From the NCBI GenBank assembly GCA_964639225.1, contig CAZXCK010000117.1, positions 1-13,980 on the forward strand: DNA of 13,980 nucleotides. The letters are read 5' to 3'. Both the position numbers and the translations under genes were made by a program. Below the pieces are notes generated by a model that ran no database searches, was not told where the DNA came from, and saw only the letters and a list, made by a program, of their open reading frames with translations. Each line of letters begins with the position of its first letter. Within the stretch, counting starts at the first letter, position 1. The DNA comes from CAZXCK01 sp964639225 (GTDB taxonomy: Bacteria; Chloroflexota; Anaerolineae; Aggregatilineales; Phototrophicaceae). This document shows positions 1 through 7,290 of the stretch, piece after piece.

Positions 1-2
1 CT

Positions 3-947
3 TTCGACAACGTGACCGCCGACGGCGAGACGATCACCCTGGCTGGCACGCTGACTCTGCCGCCGGTCGATGGCCCGCACCCCGCCGTTATCCTGATCTC
101 CGGCAGCGGCCCATCCGACCGCGACGAAAGCCTGGAGCCGCTGACATCGATGCGCCCGTTCCGGCTGATCGCCGACTATCTGACACGCGAAGGCATCGCC
201 GTGCTGCGTTATGACGATCGCGGCGTGGCCGAGTCCACCGGCGACTATGCCACCGCCCACAGCGGCGACCTGGCGAGCGACGCCGAAGCCGCCGTGCGCT
301 ACCTGCTGGGCCGTGATGACATCAACTCGCAGCAGGTCGGCCTGCTGGGTCACAGCGAGGGCGGCCTCATCGCCACCATCGTCGCCGCCCGCAACGATGA
401 CGTGGCCTTCATGATCTCGATGGCTGGCTCGGCAGTGCGCGGCGCGGAAGTCCTCATCAAGCAGAACGAGCGCAGCATGCTGGCCAGCGGCATGGACGAA
501 GACAGGGTCGCCGAAACACTGGTGATCGTCGAGGCGATCTATGAGCATGCTCTGGCCGAGGACTGGGACGCCCTGGAAGAGGCGCTGGCACAGCTCAACA
601 GCGGCGCGCTGCTACCGATCTACCAGGATGTGTGGTTCAGCTACTTCATCCGCTACGACCCGACGCCCGACCTGGAGCAGATCACGGTGCCGGTGCTGGC
701 ACTCTTCGGCGCGCTGGATGTCCAGGTGGACGCCGAGCAGAACGCCAGCGCGCTGGAAGCCGGTCTGGAAGTCGCCGGCAACGAGGATGTGACCGTCGTC
801 GTCTTCCCGGATGGCAACCACCTGTTCCAGTCGGCGGGCACCGGCGGCGTTGACGAATACGGCACACTGGAGCAGGACTTCCTGCCGGAGTTCATGCCCA
901 CCATCGCCGAATGGCTGCTGGAGCGCGTCGATATCCAGGCCGAATAG
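3..947 (+). CDS. Alpha/beta hydrolase (serine esterase/peptidase-like), 5' partial
   Basis: The reading frame is open to the left edge, and the family-like segment FDN precedes the first GTG (base 12), so the true start lies upstream of the window. Numbering from that GTG, an oxyanion-hole-type segment ISGSGPSDRDE sits near residue 30. The nucleophile elbow GHSEGG has Ser115, a strand-end Asp236 lies in LFGALD, and His270 lies in DGNHLF. This is a complete Ser-Asp-His triad in the right order. The family (COG1073-like, S33-type alpha/beta hydrolases) cleaves ester or peptide bonds, and the substrate cannot be told from sequence. The segment between the elbow and the Asp (about 130-215) is helical and would form the lid. 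Any N-terminal signal peptide is outside the window, so location is unknown. A strong terminator follows 33 nt after the stop. The fold assignment is firm; the substrate is open. Confidence 0.9.
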   Translation, partial: FDNVTADGETITLAGTLTLPPVDGPHPAVILISGSGPSDRDESLEPLTSMRPFRLIADYLTREGIAVLRYDDRGVAESTGDYATAHSGDLASDAEAAVRYLLGRDDINSQQVGLLGHSEGGLIATIVAARNDDVAFMISMAGSAVRGAEVLIKQNERSMLASGMDEDRVAETLVIVEAIYEHALAEDWDALEEALAQLNSGALLPIYQDVWFSYFIRYDPTPDLEQITVPVLALFGALDVQVDAEQNASALEAGLEVAGNEDVTVVVFPDGNHLFQSAGTGGVDEYGTLEQDFLPEFMPTIAEWLLERVDIQAE

Positions 948-979
948 CCCGCCCACTGCACGCTCCACCACCGATTTCA

Positions 980-1021
980 GCAAAAGCCCGGCCCGTCGAT
1001 CATGACTCGCCGGGCTTTTGC
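980..1021 (+). terminator. Intrinsic terminator of the hydrolase gene
   Basis: A perfect 13-bp inverted repeat (GCAAAAGCCCGGC at 980-992, GCCGGGCTTTTGC at 1009-1021) flanks a 16-nt loop. The right arm ends in a T4 run and the left arm carries the matching A4, so it can terminate transcription in both directions. It closes the hydrolase transcript and isolates it from the ATPase gene. Confidence 0.85.
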
Positions 1022-1205
1022 TGCATATTCCCGTATAATAGAAATGCTGGGGCTTATAGTCCGAGTGAAGTTAAGAGTTGGATAAACCGTAAAACGTATG
1101 CTCAGTTTGTGTGTTTGTACGTACAGAAACCATTTGCCGATTTTGACGTACAGATTACCAGGACAAGGACCGTAAAAACAATATGCGCAAAGCGGGGTAC
1201 CCATT
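1022..1205 (+). promoter_or_regulatory. AT-rich regulatory gap upstream of the P-type ATPase
   Basis: This 184-nt non-coding stretch is visibly more AT-rich than its neighbours. It holds a perfect -10-like TATAAT at 1034-1039 with no good -35 at 16-18 nt. It also holds a 10-bp perfect palindrome TGTACGTACA at 1116-1125, and ACGTACAG at 1119-1126 is repeated at 1146-1153. ACCGTAAAA occurs at 1086-1094 and 1169-1177. GGGTACCC at 1195-1202 lies just before the ATPase start. The layout suggests transcriptional control of the ATPase, but the actual promoter and regulator are not identified. Confidence 0.45.
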
Positions 1206-3779
1206 GTGGATCAGCATAAGGTGACAGCCGGGGCAGCCGTGCCGGACGACGGAACCGAGCCTGCCAGCGGGTTGCACGGGCTGACGGAAGCTGAGGCCAG
1301 CGAACGCCGGGCGCGCGGTGAGGGCAACAACGTCCGCATCCAGACCGGGCGCACCTACGGACAGATTCTACGCCAGAACGTCTTCACATTCATCAACAGC
1401 GTGCTCTTCCTCATCGGGTTTATCATGATCCTGCTGGGGTTGTGGGGCGACGCTTTTGTGAGTGTGGGCGTTGTCATGATGAACGTCATCGTCAGCGTGG
1501 TGCAGGAATTTCGCGCCAAACGCAAACTGGACCAGATCGCGCTGCTCACACGCCCGCGCGCGGCCATCATTCGTGAAGGGCAGGAACGGTCCGTCGATCC
1601 CAGTGAGATCGTGCTCGGTGACCTGATCGTGGTTCGCTCCGGCGATCAGATCGTGGTCGATGGCGTGGTCGTGGGCGACGGCCAGATGGATGTTGACGAA
1701 TCGCTGCTCACCGGCGAGTCCGACCTGGTGCCGAAAAAAGATGGCGACGAGGTGTTTTCCGGCAGTTTCTGCGTCAATGGCAGCGCCGTTTTTGAGGCGA
1801 CCAAAGTGGGCGCGGACAGCTTCGCCAACAAACTGACGACCAGCGCGCGCCAGTTCCGGGTGGTGCGCACGCCGCTGCAGGGTGACATCAACCTGCTGGT
1901 GCGGTTGCAGCTTCTGCTGGCGACGATGATCGGCATCCTGTTCGCGGCGTCGTTCGCCATGCGCAGCGTCTCCACCGTGCAGAGCGTGCAGACTGCCGCC
2001 GTCATCGCCGGGCTGGTTCCGGCGGGCCTCATCCTGATGACGGCCACCGCTTACGCCATGGGCGCGCTGCGTATGTCTGGCAAGGGGGCGCTCATCCAGC
2101 AGTCGAACGCCGTCGAGTCCATGAGCAACGTCAACGTGCTGTGCCTGGACAAAACCGGCACACTGACCGCCAATCGCATTCTGTTCGACCAGGTTCACCC
2201 GCTTACGGTCGATAAGGACGAGTTTTCTGCTGTGCTGGGCGACTACGCCCGCAGCACGCGCGCTGGCAACCGCACCAGCGATGCCCTCATCGACGGCTGC
2301 GACGGGCAAAAACGCAACATCCTGGACGAAGTGCCGTTTTCGTCGGCCCGCAAATGGAGCGCGCTGGCCATCGACGATGACGACCGGCGCGGTGTGTTTG
2401 TGCTGGGTGCGCCGGAAATGCTCCAGCCGCTGCTGGATAAAGACACCGACATCGGCCAGGATGTCATCGATGGCTGGTCGGAGCGCGGCCTGCGCGTGCT
2501 GCTGATGCTCTACAGCCCGGAACCGGTTGGCCTGCACAACGAGGACGACGAGCCGGTTCTGCCGGAGAACCTGGAGCCGATGGGGCTGGTCAGCTTCACC
2601 GACGAGCTTCGCCCCGAAGCCCGCGAGACGCTGGCCGGGTTCATGGAAGCCGGTATCGAACTCAAGATTATCTCCGGCGACAACCCGCAGACCGTCGCCG
2701 CGCTGTCCAAACAGGCCGGTCTGGGGCCGGATATTGAGGTTATCAGCGGGCCGGAGCTGGACAAACTCGATGACGCGCAGTTCGTCCAGGCCGCCACCGA
2801 GAAAACCGTGTTCGGGCGCATCAGTCCACAGCAGAAAGAGCGCCTGGTGGAGACTCTGTCGGACAACGGCCATTATGTCGCCATGATCGGCGACGGCGTC
2901 AACGATGTGCTGTCGCTCAAAAAAGCGCAGATCGGCATCGCCATGCAGAGCGGCAGCGCCGCCACACGCGGCGTGGCCGACATCGTGCTGCTCGAAGACT
3001 CGTTCGCCGCCCTGCCTAACGCCTTCATGGAAGGGCAGCGCATCATCAACGGCATGGACGACATTATTCGCCTGTTTCTCACCCGCGCTTTTTACGCGGC
3101 CATGATTATTATGGGGACGGCAGTGGTGGCCGAAGCGCAGTTGTTCCCGTTCATCCCTAAACACGCCTCGCTGCTGACGCTGATTACGGTCGGCCTGCCG
3201 ACCTTTGCGCTGGCCGCCTGGGCGCGCGCTGGCGTTCCGAACCGCGACCTGCTGCATACGGTTATCCATTTTGTGATTCCGGCCTCGCTGATGGTGGCCG
3301 GGGCCGGGCTGGCCGTCTACAGCCTTTACCTGCTCAACTGGTATGTCCCGGCGGAAGCCGGCACCTTTGAGGAAATCCAGGGTATCAACATCGCCCGCAC
3401 CGCCCTGACGACGTCGATCATCTTTATGGGTCTGCTGCTGGTTCCGTTTGTGGAACCGCCAACCGAGACCTGGGTAGGCGGCGACGAATACAGCGGCGAC
3501 TGGCGCCCAACTATTCTGGCACTGGCGCTCTTTGGCCTGTATATGGCGATTGTTTTCATCGAGCCGCTGCGCGTGTTCTTCGAGCTGGAAGTGCTGCAGC
3601 CTGTCGATTACCTGTTCATCGGTTCGGTGACGCTGGTGTGGGCGGTGACTCTGCGTTTCATCTGGCGTAAGGGGCTGTTTGAGCGATTCCTGGGGATTCG
3701 CTTTACCCCGGAGCAGACCCAAAAGCCACAACCCAAGGTCGAGCAGGTTGTGCCCCACACGTCGCAAAGCGTAAACTGA
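1206..3779 (+). CDS. P-type cation-transporting ATPase, CtpE-like (HAD-IC family)
   Basis: This 857-aa membrane pump has every catalytic signature: actuator TGES at 169-172, the phosphorylated Asp315 in DKTGTLT, SGDNP near 490, and GDGVND at 562-567. A short N-terminal cytosolic segment (LTEAEASERRA) precedes M1 and M2 (about 60-100). M3-M4 lie near 230-285, and six C-terminal segments give about ten helices. The C-terminal FPFIPKHASLLTL and VGLPTF segments resemble the CtpE-type branch, whose mycobacterial member exports calcium; the ion here is inferred only. The M4 motif, PEGL in many P2 pumps, reads PAGL (272-275), so the cation-binding Glu is Ala. The M6 N..TD calcium-ATPase motif is also absent. 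The start is GTG. An in-frame stop at 1173-1175 and no ATG/GTG/TTG between leave it the only choice, and the Shine-Dalgarno is poor. The FHA gene follows after 49 nt and may be cotranscribed. Confidence 0.93.
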   Translation: MDQHKVTAGAAVPDDGTEPASGLHGLTEAEASERRARGEGNNVRIQTGRTYGQILRQNVFTFINSVLFLIGFIMILLGLWGDAFVSVGVVMMNVIVSVVQEFRAKRKLDQIALLTRPRAAIIREGQERSVDPSEIVLGDLIVVRSGDQIVVDGVVVGDGQMDVDESLLTGESDLVPKKDGDEVFSGSFCVNGSAVFEATKVGADSFANKLTTSARQFRVVRTPLQGDINLLVRLQLLLATMIGILFAASFAMRSVSTVQSVQTAAVIAGLVPAGLILMTATAYAMGALRMSGKGALIQQSNAVESMSNVNVLCLDKTGTLTANRILFDQVHPLTVDKDEFSAVLGDYARSTRAGNRTSDALIDGCDGQKRNILDEVPFSSARKWSALAIDDDDRRGVFVLGAPEMLQPLLDKDTDIGQDVIDGWSERGLRVLLMLYSPEPVGLHNEDDEPVLPENLEPMGLVSFTDELRPEARETLAGFMEAGIELKIISGDNPQTVAALSKQAGLGPDIEVISGPELDKLDDAQFVQAATEKTVFGRISPQQKERLVETLSDNGHYVAMIGDGVNDVLSLKKAQIGIAMQSGSAATRGVADIVLLEDSFAALPNAFMEGQRIINGMDDIIRLFLTRAFYAAMIIMGTAVVAEAQLFPFIPKHASLLTLITVGLPTFALAAWARAGVPNRDLLHTVIHFVIPASLMVAGAGLAVYSLYLLNWYVPAEAGTFEEIQGINIARTALTTSIIFMGLLLVPFVEPPTETWVGGDEYSGDWRPTILALALFGLYMAIVFIEPLRVFFELEVLQPVDYLFIGSVTLVWAVTLRFIWRKGLFERFLGIRFTPEQTQKPQPKVEQVVPHTSQSVN

Positions 3780-3828
3780 GAGCGCCAGCCGGCCTGTGAT
3801 TGTATTGGACGATACCGGAAGGTGTATC

Positions 3829-4362
3829 ATGAGCGACGACAGACAGGATTTCGACGATCAGCAGCGGCCCGATGCCCAGACAGGTGTCGATAACAACGAA
3901 GCGTCTCACTATTCGGGTGGCAGCACCACGCATGACCTGCGCGGCGAGGCCGAGGAAGCCCTGCGCCGCTATCAACTGGACCCTATTCCGCGTCGCAGCA
4001 GCCCAACGCCGCCCGCGCCGTCTGACGGTATCACGCTGCGCGTCGAGATTAAAGGCGCCAACACGCCGCTGTATATCTCGCTGACCGGGGATGCCGTTGT
4101 CGGCAGGCGCGACCCACTCTCAGAGCGTGTGCCCGATGTCGATCTCACGCCGTATGGGGGCTATCAGATGGGAATCAGCCGGCGTCACGCGATGATCTGC
4201 CTGCGCGAGCAGAGCCTGGAACTGATCGACCTGGGCAGCCGTAATGGTACGTACCTCAATGGCAACCGGCTGCACGGGCACCAGCCAGCCCAGGTACAGA
4301 ACGGGGACGAGGTGCGCCTGGGTAAAATCGTGATGGTAGTGTATCTCGAACCAGCCAGCTAA
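3829..4362 (+). CDS. Small cytosolic FHA-domain protein
   Basis: This protein of 177 aa has no signal peptide or membrane segment. Residues 1-65 are hydrophilic, Asp/Gln-rich and probably disordered. Residues about 68-177 form a forkhead-associated domain with the conserved GR (92-93), SRRH (117-120) and R-N-G-T (138-141) that contact phosphothreonine. FHA domains dock phosphorylated partners of Ser/Thr kinases, and no kinase is in the window. The ATG at 3829 is chosen over a GTG at 3796 because GGAAGG at 3817-3822 lies 6 nt upstream of it. It may be read through from the ATPase gene 49 nt upstream. It faces the Roadblock gene, which converges on it. A single FHA domain with a disordered tail is a common bacterial adaptor form; the tail carries several Thr/Ser residues, but I cannot show that they are phosphorylated. 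Confidence 0.9.
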   Translation: MSDDRQDFDDQQRPDAQTGVDNNEASHYSGGSTTHDLRGEAEEALRRYQLDPIPRRSSPTPPAPSDGITLRVEIKGANTPLYISLTGDAVVGRRDPLSERVPDVDLTPYGGYQMGISRRHAMICLREQSLELIDLGSRNGTYLNGNRLHGHQPAQVQNGDEVRLGKIVMVVYLEPAS

Positions 4363-4373
4363 CGTTGGGGGGG

Positions 4374-4402
4374 CTGGGCCAGCACGGCAGCTACTGGCCC
4401 AG
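4374..4402. terminator. Hairpin between convergent FHA and Roadblock genes
   Basis: A perfect 9-bp inverted repeat (CTGGGCCAG 4374-4382, CTGGCCCAG 4394-4402) has an 11-nt loop. It starts 11 nt after the FHA stop and contains the stop codon of the opposing gene. Neither side has a T-run, so it is a hairpin that could stop or stabilise both transcripts rather than a classical intrinsic terminator. Confidence 0.45.
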
Positions 4403-4792
4403 AATCTCGGTAATCTCGGCGGCGGCGCGGCGCGCGGCGAACAGCACGCGGGCGATGCGAGCGTCTTTTTCGACCAGTACGGCCAGCGAGGCGCGCCCGG
4501 CGGGATAGACGACCATCACGCCCTCTTCGCCTTCCATCAGCAGCCGTTCCAGCTCGCCCTGAGCCAGCCGCCCCAGCGTGCGCTCCGCCAGGCCGACGAG
4601 CGTCGCCGACATGGCCGCGACCTGCGGGCTGCTGGTGGGGTTTTCGTGAGGGTTCTCTTCGTCACCCGGCGGATAGGCAGCTACCAGCAGACCATCGACA
4701 TTCACAATCACCGTCGCTTTGACACCGTCCACCACGCTGTGCAGCGTTTTGAGCTTATCCTCTAATGCCTCACTGCGATATTGTTGGGACAT
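4391..4792 (-). CDS. Roadblock/LC7-domain protein (MglB-like)
   Basis: The product is a 133-aa cytosolic protein made of one Roadblock/LC7 fold: helix 1 (about 4-20), the strand pair VKATVIVNVDGLLVAAYP, a long central helix (VAAMSATLVGLAERTL), strands around GVMVVYPAGRASLAVLV, and a last helix (RVLFAARRAAAEITEIL). Bacterial members such as MglB act as dimers on small Ras-like GTPases; no such GTPase is in the window. A Roadblock fold can also occur in other signalling scaffolds, so the partner is open. The ATG at 4792 is preferred over an upstream start at 4834 because GAGAGG lies 5 nt before it. A minus-strand TATGAT (4872-4867) is a possible -10, 75 nt upstream, without a good -35. It is divergent from lutB and convergent with the FHA gene. 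Confidence 0.85.
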   Translation of the reverse strand: MSQQYRSEALEDKLKTLHSVVDGVKATVIVNVDGLLVAAYPPGDEENPHENPTSSPQVAAMSATLVGLAERTLGRLAQGELERLLMEGEEGVMVVYPAGRASLAVLVEKDARIARVLFAARRAAAEITEILGQ

Positions 4793-5058
4793 GACGCCTC
4801 TCTTTGCAGAATCGCCTGATGATGCAACGCGCACCTGGCGGATCGTTCAAATCCTGTTCCCTGCTAATCATAGCATGTCATTTGCTGATCGTGGCGTTGA
4901 GATTCGACGGGGCATGTTTACCCGCAGCGCCCTCGCAATTACAGTTTCTGACTTTGCAATCGCCCTGGTTTGCCCCCGCCAATGCGTTGCCGTCCCTGCC
5001 CGGACGGTCTACAATCATAGATAGCAGACAGACAAGTAGAGACAGGCGACAGAGCGCT
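4793..5058. promoter_or_regulatory. Divergent intergenic region (Roadblock / lutB)
   Basis: This 266-nt stretch has no supportable gene, although the lutB frame stays open through it by chance. It holds the Roadblock Shine-Dalgarno at its left end, a minus-strand -10-like TATGAT at 4872-4867, the strong plus-strand promoter at 4987-5015 and a GACA-repeat leader (5027-5051) before lutB. Confidence 0.6.
4987..5015 (+). promoter_or_regulatory. Sigma-70-type promoter of lutBC with palindromic spacer
   Basis: TTGCCG (4987-4992) and TACAAT (5010-5015) are 17 nt apart, each one or two bases off consensus. Transcription would start near 5022 and leave a leader of about 37 nt before the ATG at 5059. 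Within the promoter lies the inverted repeat CCGTCC-N6-GGACGG (4990-5007), well placed for a repressor operator. No regulator gene is adjacent. Confidence 0.6.
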
Positions 5059-6468
5059 ATGGTCCAACAGGCGAACGACTTTATGCAATCCACCATCATC
5101 GCGCTGGATGACATCCCCATGCGCACCGCCATCAACCGGGCGACGGGCAACGTTAACCGCGACCGCGACGCGCGTATGGCCGAAGTCACCGACGCCGATG
5201 CGCTGCGCCAGCAGGCGCGGGCTTCCCGGCTGCGCGGGCTGCACGACCTGCCCGAACTGCTGGAACAGGTCGAGGCGCGGGTGACCGCCGCCGGCGCGAC
5301 CGTCTTATGGGCGCAGGACGCCGACGAGGCCAACCGCCATGTGCTCAACATCTGCCGCCGTCACGAGGCACGGCACGGCGTCAAAGCCAAGAGCATGCTC
5401 ACCGAGGAGATCGGCCTGGTGCCTGTGCTGGAAGCGCACGGCATCGAGATGATCGAAACCGACCTGGGCGAGTACATCGTGCAGGTGACCGGCGACCATC
5501 CCAGCCATATCACCATGCCGGTGATGCACCACACCCGCGAGGCCATCCGCGATCTGCTGATGAAACACGCCGATATGCCCTACGCCGAGACCGCCGAGGA
5601 GATGACGGCTTTCGCCCGCGCCCGGCTGCGCGACGAGTATCTCAAGGCCGATATTGGCATCACTGGCGGCAATTTCATCGTCGCCGAGACCGGGCACGTC
5701 ATCACCGTCACCAACGAGGGCAACGCCCGCCTGACGACCAGCGTGCCGCCGGTGCATGTGGCGCTGGTGGGCATCGAGAAGGTTATCCCCACCTGGGAAG
5801 ACCTGATTACGCTGCTGCAACTGCTCACTCGCAGCGGCACCGGCCAGCGACTCACCGTGTACGTGAACGCCATCCGCGCCGCCGGGCAGCCCAGCGGCGA
5901 CGACGACGGATCGCAGCACTTTTACCTGATTCTGGTCGATAACGGGCGCAGCGACATGTACGCCACCGAATACGCCGAGGCGCTGTCCTGCATTCGCTGC
6001 GGCGCCTGCCTCAACATCTGCCCGGTGTACCAGAGCGTGGGCGGCCACGCTTACGGCTCGGTCTATCCGGGGCCGATTGGCGCGGTCATCACGCCGCTGC
6101 TCAAAGGCAAACAGAACGCCCACCCGCTGCCCTTCGCCAGCTCGCTGTGCGGCGCGTGTAAGGCGGTCTGCCCGGTCGATATCAACATCCCCGACATGCT
6201 GCTGGCGCTGCGCCGCGACCTGGAAGGCGTGCAGCCGCCCGTCTGGAAAGCCGCCATGAAGGGCTTTGGCGTGGGCTTTGGCCATCCGCTGCTGTACGAC
6301 ATCGGCGGCAAGGCGGCGGCGACCGTCGCCGGGCTGGCCGGGGATAAAATGCCGCACAGGCTGCCATATCCGTTCAGCGGCTGGACCGACCAGCGCGATT
6401 TTCCGCCGCTGGCGTCGCGGCGTTTCCGCGACTGGTGGCAGCAGGAACGCCAACAGGGGGAGAACTAA
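5059..6468 (+). CDS. lutB: LutB-type iron-sulfur lactate-utilisation protein
   Basis: This 469-aa protein has an N-terminal LUD domain (to about 300) with the signature stretch AETGHVITVTNEGNARLTT followed by VPPVHVALVG. A ferredoxin-like part has CIRCGACLNICP (Cys311, 314, 317, 321) and CGACKAVCP (Cys364, 367, 371), enough for two [4Fe-4S] clusters. GGHAYGSVYPGPIGAV lies between, as is typical of LutB. In Bacillus, LutABC oxidises L-lactate to pyruvate in the cytosol. The length matches the family. I chose ATG 5059 because the promoter at 4987-5015 ends just before it. The open frame reaching back to 4804 overlaps that promoter, and ATG 5083 is a fallback. The Shine-Dalgarno is weak. lutC follows 4 nt after the stop, so the two are an operon. 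No lutA is adjacent. Confidence 0.92.
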   Translation: MVQQANDFMQSTIIALDDIPMRTAINRATGNVNRDRDARMAEVTDADALRQQARASRLRGLHDLPELLEQVEARVTAAGATVLWAQDADEANRHVLNICRRHEARHGVKAKSMLTEEIGLVPVLEAHGIEMIETDLGEYIVQVTGDHPSHITMPVMHHTREAIRDLLMKHADMPYAETAEEMTAFARARLRDEYLKADIGITGGNFIVAETGHVITVTNEGNARLTTSVPPVHVALVGIEKVIPTWEDLITLLQLLTRSGTGQRLTVYVNAIRAAGQPSGDDDGSQHFYLILVDNGRSDMYATEYAEALSCIRCGACLNICPVYQSVGGHAYGSVYPGPIGAVITPLLKGKQNAHPLPFASSLCGACKAVCPVDINIPDMLLALRRDLEGVQPPVWKAAMKGFGVGFGHPLLYDIGGKAAATVAGLAGDKMPHRLPYPFSGWTDQRDFPPLASRRFRDWWQQERQQGEN

Positions 6469-6472
6469 CACC

Positions 6473-7168
6473 ATGCCCACATCTCGCGACCTCATCCTGA
6501 ACCGGCTGCGCGCCACGCGCCGCCCTTTCCCCGACGCCGCCCCGCGCCCGGCGGAATTTCTGCCGGTGACTATCGTTGATGACGAGTCGCCGGACGGCCT
6601 GCTGACGCGCTTCGAGGCCGAGGTCAAACGTCTCAGCGGCGAGGTCTACCCGGTCGATGGTGACGCCGGCGCCGTCGAATGCCTGCTGGGGCTGCTCGAT
6701 GCGCTCCAGGTGCGCGAGGTGTGCGCCTGGCACTTCAAACACATCCCGGTCAGAAAGCTGGCGACGACGCTGCGCGAGGCCGGGGTGCGCGTGGTGTATC
6801 CCAGCATCCACCAGGACGCCGACGCCCGCCAGCGCGAAATCGAGCGCCTGGAAAAAATCACCGTGGGTCTCACCGGCGCGGATGCTGTCGCCGCCGCTAC
6901 CGGCACGCTCATCGTCAGCACCGGACCGGGCAAAAGCCGCATCCCAACGGTCCTGCCACCGGTGCATATCGCCATTGTGCGCCAGTCGCAGATCGTGCCG
7001 CGCATCGAGTCCTGGCTGGCTCATCAGCGTGACAATGGCAGCGCCGACCTGCTCGAACGGGCCAATATCTGCTTTATCTCCGGCCCCAGCCGCACCGCCG
7101 ACATCGAGAAGCAGCTCGTGCTCGGCGTACATGGCCCCCGGCATGTGAAAGTCATCGTCGTGCGCTGA
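6473..7168 (+). CDS. lutC: LutC-type LUD-domain lactate-utilisation protein
   Basis: The product is 231 aa and cytosolic, a single LUD domain. The core GLTGADAVAAATGTLIVSTG, then PTVLPPVHIAIV and a closing GVHGPRHVKVIVV, are the family landmarks. The same TGxxxxxxxTG and PPVHxAxV pattern appears in the LUD domain of LutB just upstream, so the two share the fold. LutC is the third component of the LutABC system for lactate oxidation, and its chemical role is not settled. ATG 6473 is 4 nt after the lutB stop, with the purine run GGGGGAG at 6456-6462 as ribosome binding site. The pair is clearly one transcript. Similar LUD proteins exist outside lactate use, but next to LutB this reading is firm. 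Confidence 0.9.
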   Translation: MPTSRDLILNRLRATRRPFPDAAPRPAEFLPVTIVDDESPDGLLTRFEAEVKRLSGEVYPVDGDAGAVECLLGLLDALQVREVCAWHFKHIPVRKLATTLREAGVRVVYPSIHQDADARQREIERLEKITVGLTGADAVAAATGTLIVSTGPGKSRIPTVLPPVHIAIVRQSQIVPRIESWLAHQRDNGSADLLERANICFISGPSRTADIEKQLVLGVHGPRHVKVIVVR

Positions 7169-7245
7169 TACGAAACGCACCGGTTGGCGCATGAAAAACC
7201 AGTGAGAAACCCACCCGCAGACCTGTATCCGCTGCGCAACACCGT

Positions 7246-7251
7246 TACAAT
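7246..7251 (+). promoter_or_regulatory. Possible -10 element (TACAAT) before the 7291 gene
   Basis: TACAAT lies 39 nt before the ATG, the same sequence and nearly the same distance as at lutB and at the FHA gene at 9943. No convincing -35 is seen (CTGTAT at the 17-nt position). The rest of 7169-7245 shows nothing I can name. Confidence 0.3.
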
Positions 7252-7290
7252 GCGTAACGAGTGCTGAGGGTGGAGAGAGCCTACATCGTT

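Noticed and set aside
1022..1205. Metal riboswitch (for example yybP-ykoY) in the ATPase leader
   Set aside because: I see no conserved GGGGAGUA or GC-rich helices that such an element needs; the gap is AT-rich and little structured.
1368..3830. Minus-strand open frame of 820 aa opposite the P-type ATPase
   Set aside because: It mirrors a well-supported gene, has His/Gln/Arg-heavy composition with no domain motif, and arises from GC-rich third positions of the real gene.
4804..5058. N-terminal extension of LutB to 4804
   Set aside because: The extension overlaps the promoter and adds 85 residues absent from family-length LutB; ATG 5059 gives the usual length.
5305..6627. Minus-strand frame of 440 aa opposite lutB
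   Set aside because: Antisense shadow of a gene with clear iron-sulfur motifs.
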